Assembly: GCA_041659105.1 (NCBI GenBank)
Contig: JBAZYX010000064.1
Span: forward strand, 1-23,145
Source: CAIUKV01 sp041659105
GTDB lineage: Bacteria; Actinomycetota; Acidimicrobiia; IMCC26256; PALSA-555
Reading direction: 5' to 3'
Length of the DNA stretch: 23,145 nucleotides
Part shown: in pieces, positions 22,457-23,145 of the stretch
Layout of the letters: each line of letters starts with the position of its first letter
How positions within the stretch are numbered: position 1 is the first letter of the stretch
The notes under the pieces: model-generated
Databases searched by the model: none
Told to the model about the DNA's origin: nothing
The model's input: the letters and a program-made list of their open reading frames with translations, nothing else
Program-made: the position numbers and the translations under genes

Positions 22457-22485
22457 TTCGGGATCGCCCGGCGGCTCCGTAGTGT
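22457..22485 (+). promoter_or_regulatory. Candidate promoter of the secreted hydrolase gene
   Basis: TAGTGT (22480-22485) ends 6 nt before ATG 22492, with no Shine-Dalgarno. TTCGGG (22457-22462) is a weak -35 at a 17-nt spacing. The layout again predicts a leaderless mRNA. Confidence 0.35.
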
Positions 22486-22491
22486 GGCGGG

Positions 22492-23145
22492 ATGACCGGA
22501 CGGGCGGGGACCGCCGCGCGCGTGCTCGGTGCGGCCGTCCTGCTCGGCGCGGTGCTCGCCGCGCTCCCCGCTGCCGGACCGGCGAGTGCCGCGGTCCGGC
22601 GGACCGGGTCGACCCGTGCCGTCGGCGTGCACACCGTGACGTTCGTGGACCGCAGCCGGAAGACGCCGGCCGACGTGGTCGCGGGCCTCGCGCCGGCGCC
22701 GACCCGCACGCTGGAGACCACGATCTACTACCCGGCGCGCGGCGAGCCGGCGGCCGACGGCGCGCCCCGAGAGGACGCGAAGCCGGCGCGGGGCACGCAT
22801 CCGCTCGTGCTGTTCAACCCCGGCTCACCGGGCACGCCGGAGGACTACGAGGTGCTCCTCTCGGACTGGGCCGCGCACGGCTACGTGGTGGCCGCGCTGC
22901 GGTTTCCCATCTCGAGCGTCGCGGGTCCCGACGACGCCGCGTGGGCCGACCTGCCCGCGCAGAGCAAGGACGCGCGGTTCGTGCTGGGCAAGGTCCTCGC
23001 GCTCGACGCGGCGAAGGCGGGCATCCCCGAGATCGACCGCGACCACGTCGCGGTCGCGGGGCACTCCTTCGGCGGCGCGACGGCGCTGTCGCTCGTGTCG
23101 AGCTGCTGTCGCGACGACCGCATCGACGCTGCGGTGGTCATGGCC
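22492..23145 (+). CDS. Secreted alpha/beta hydrolase (dienelactone / PAF-acetylhydrolase-like), 3' truncated by window
   Basis: The frame is open from ATG 22492 to the window end, giving 218 residues. The N-terminus is a signal peptide: basic residues, a hydrophobic core (about 11-25) and a likely cleavage after ASA (31-33). The mature part shows an alpha/beta-hydrolase layout: TTIYYPAR, HPLVLFNPGSPGTPEDY as the oxyanion-hole region, HGYVVAALRFP, then the nucleophile elbow GHSFGG with Ser192. The catalytic Asp and His lie beyond the window. Similar lipoprotein- or PAF-acetylhydrolase-like esterases are common secreted actinobacterial enzymes; the substrate cannot be assigned. Two adjacent Cys follow the elbow (SSCC). 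The start is supported by a TAGTGT box six bases upstream. Confidence 0.82.
   Translation, partial: MTGRAGTAARVLGAAVLLGAVLAALPAAGPASAAVRRTGSTRAVGVHTVTFVDRSRKTPADVVAGLAPAPTRTLETTIYYPARGEPAADGAPREDAKPARGTHPLVLFNPGSPGTPEDYEVLLSDWAAHGYVVAALRFPISSVAGPDDAAWADLPAQSKDARFVLGKVLALDAAKAGIPEIDRDHVAVAGHSFGGATALSLVSSCCRDDRIDAAVVMA

Noticed and set aside
22405..22800. Amidase start at 22800 (612 codons)
   Set aside because: The extra 132 residues are antisense to the secreted hydrolase and unlike the amidase family; ATG 22404 fits homology and a -10 box.
1..23145. tRNA genes, CRISPR arrays, insertion sequences, attachment sites
   Set aside because: No repeats with regular spacers, transposase motifs or cloverleaf-like sequences were noticed by eye; no computational scan could be run.

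Overview
High-GC actinobacterial chromosome segment, probably Acidimicrobiia-like. The class is inferred; the genus cannot be read from the sequence. Supporting signs are the ilvB-ilvN-ilvC order, a TIGR03086/maleylpyruvate-isomerase-fold protein, an Lhr-type long helicase, frequent GTG starts, and several genes with a TANNNT-like -10 box only 6-8 nt before the start codon and no Shine-Dalgarno, as expected for leaderless mRNAs. I saw no tRNA, rRNA, IS element, prophage or CRISPR, and no gene-free stretch over 300 bases. The longest gap is the 222-bp kdpE-ilvB leader region.

Layout. (1) 1-497: 3' part of an Fpg/Nei DNA glycosylase. (2) 598-9279: a complete potassium-scavenging kdp cluster on the + strand. 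It holds a stand-alone DUF4118 membrane protein, a 60-aa membrane peptide, kdpF, kdpA, kdpB, kdpC, then kdpD and kdpE. Genes up to kdpC overlap or nearly abut. kdpD seems to have its own promoter, and kdpD/kdpE overlap by 4 bp. (3) 9281-14126: a branched-chain amino-acid operon. A promoter and leader peptide with five consecutive Leu/Leu/Val/Ile/Val codons precede two hairpins (an apparent attenuator), then ilvB, ilvN, a strong hairpin and ilvC. A DinB/MDMPI-fold protein and a PlsY-like acyltransferase follow tightly. (4) 14161-18642, minus strand: a full-length Lhr helicase that has no ATG, GTG, TTG or CTG start before its Walker A motif. (5) 18717-20972, plus strand, divergent from lhr: a PAS-GAF-GGDEF-EAL cyclic-di-GMP protein. 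(6) 20962-22404, minus strand: an amidase-signature hydrolase whose 3' end overlaps the previous gene by 11 bp. (7) 22492-end: a secreted alpha/beta hydrolase cut by the window edge.

How the genes work together. KdpFABC is the high-affinity K+ pump and KdpDE its sensor and regulator. The upstream DUF4118 protein duplicates the KdpD membrane domain without a kinase and may modulate K+ or turgor sensing. IlvBN and IlvC carry out the first two shared steps of valine/isoleucine synthesis, apparently controlled by ribosome-mediated attenuation.

Most of the window is ordinary chromosomal housekeeping. I found no convincing new multi-gene system. The best leads are the missing lhr start codon, the ilv leader and the ilvN-ilvC hairpin, the kinase-less KdpD-like protein with its neighbouring peptide, and the leaderless promoter pattern.
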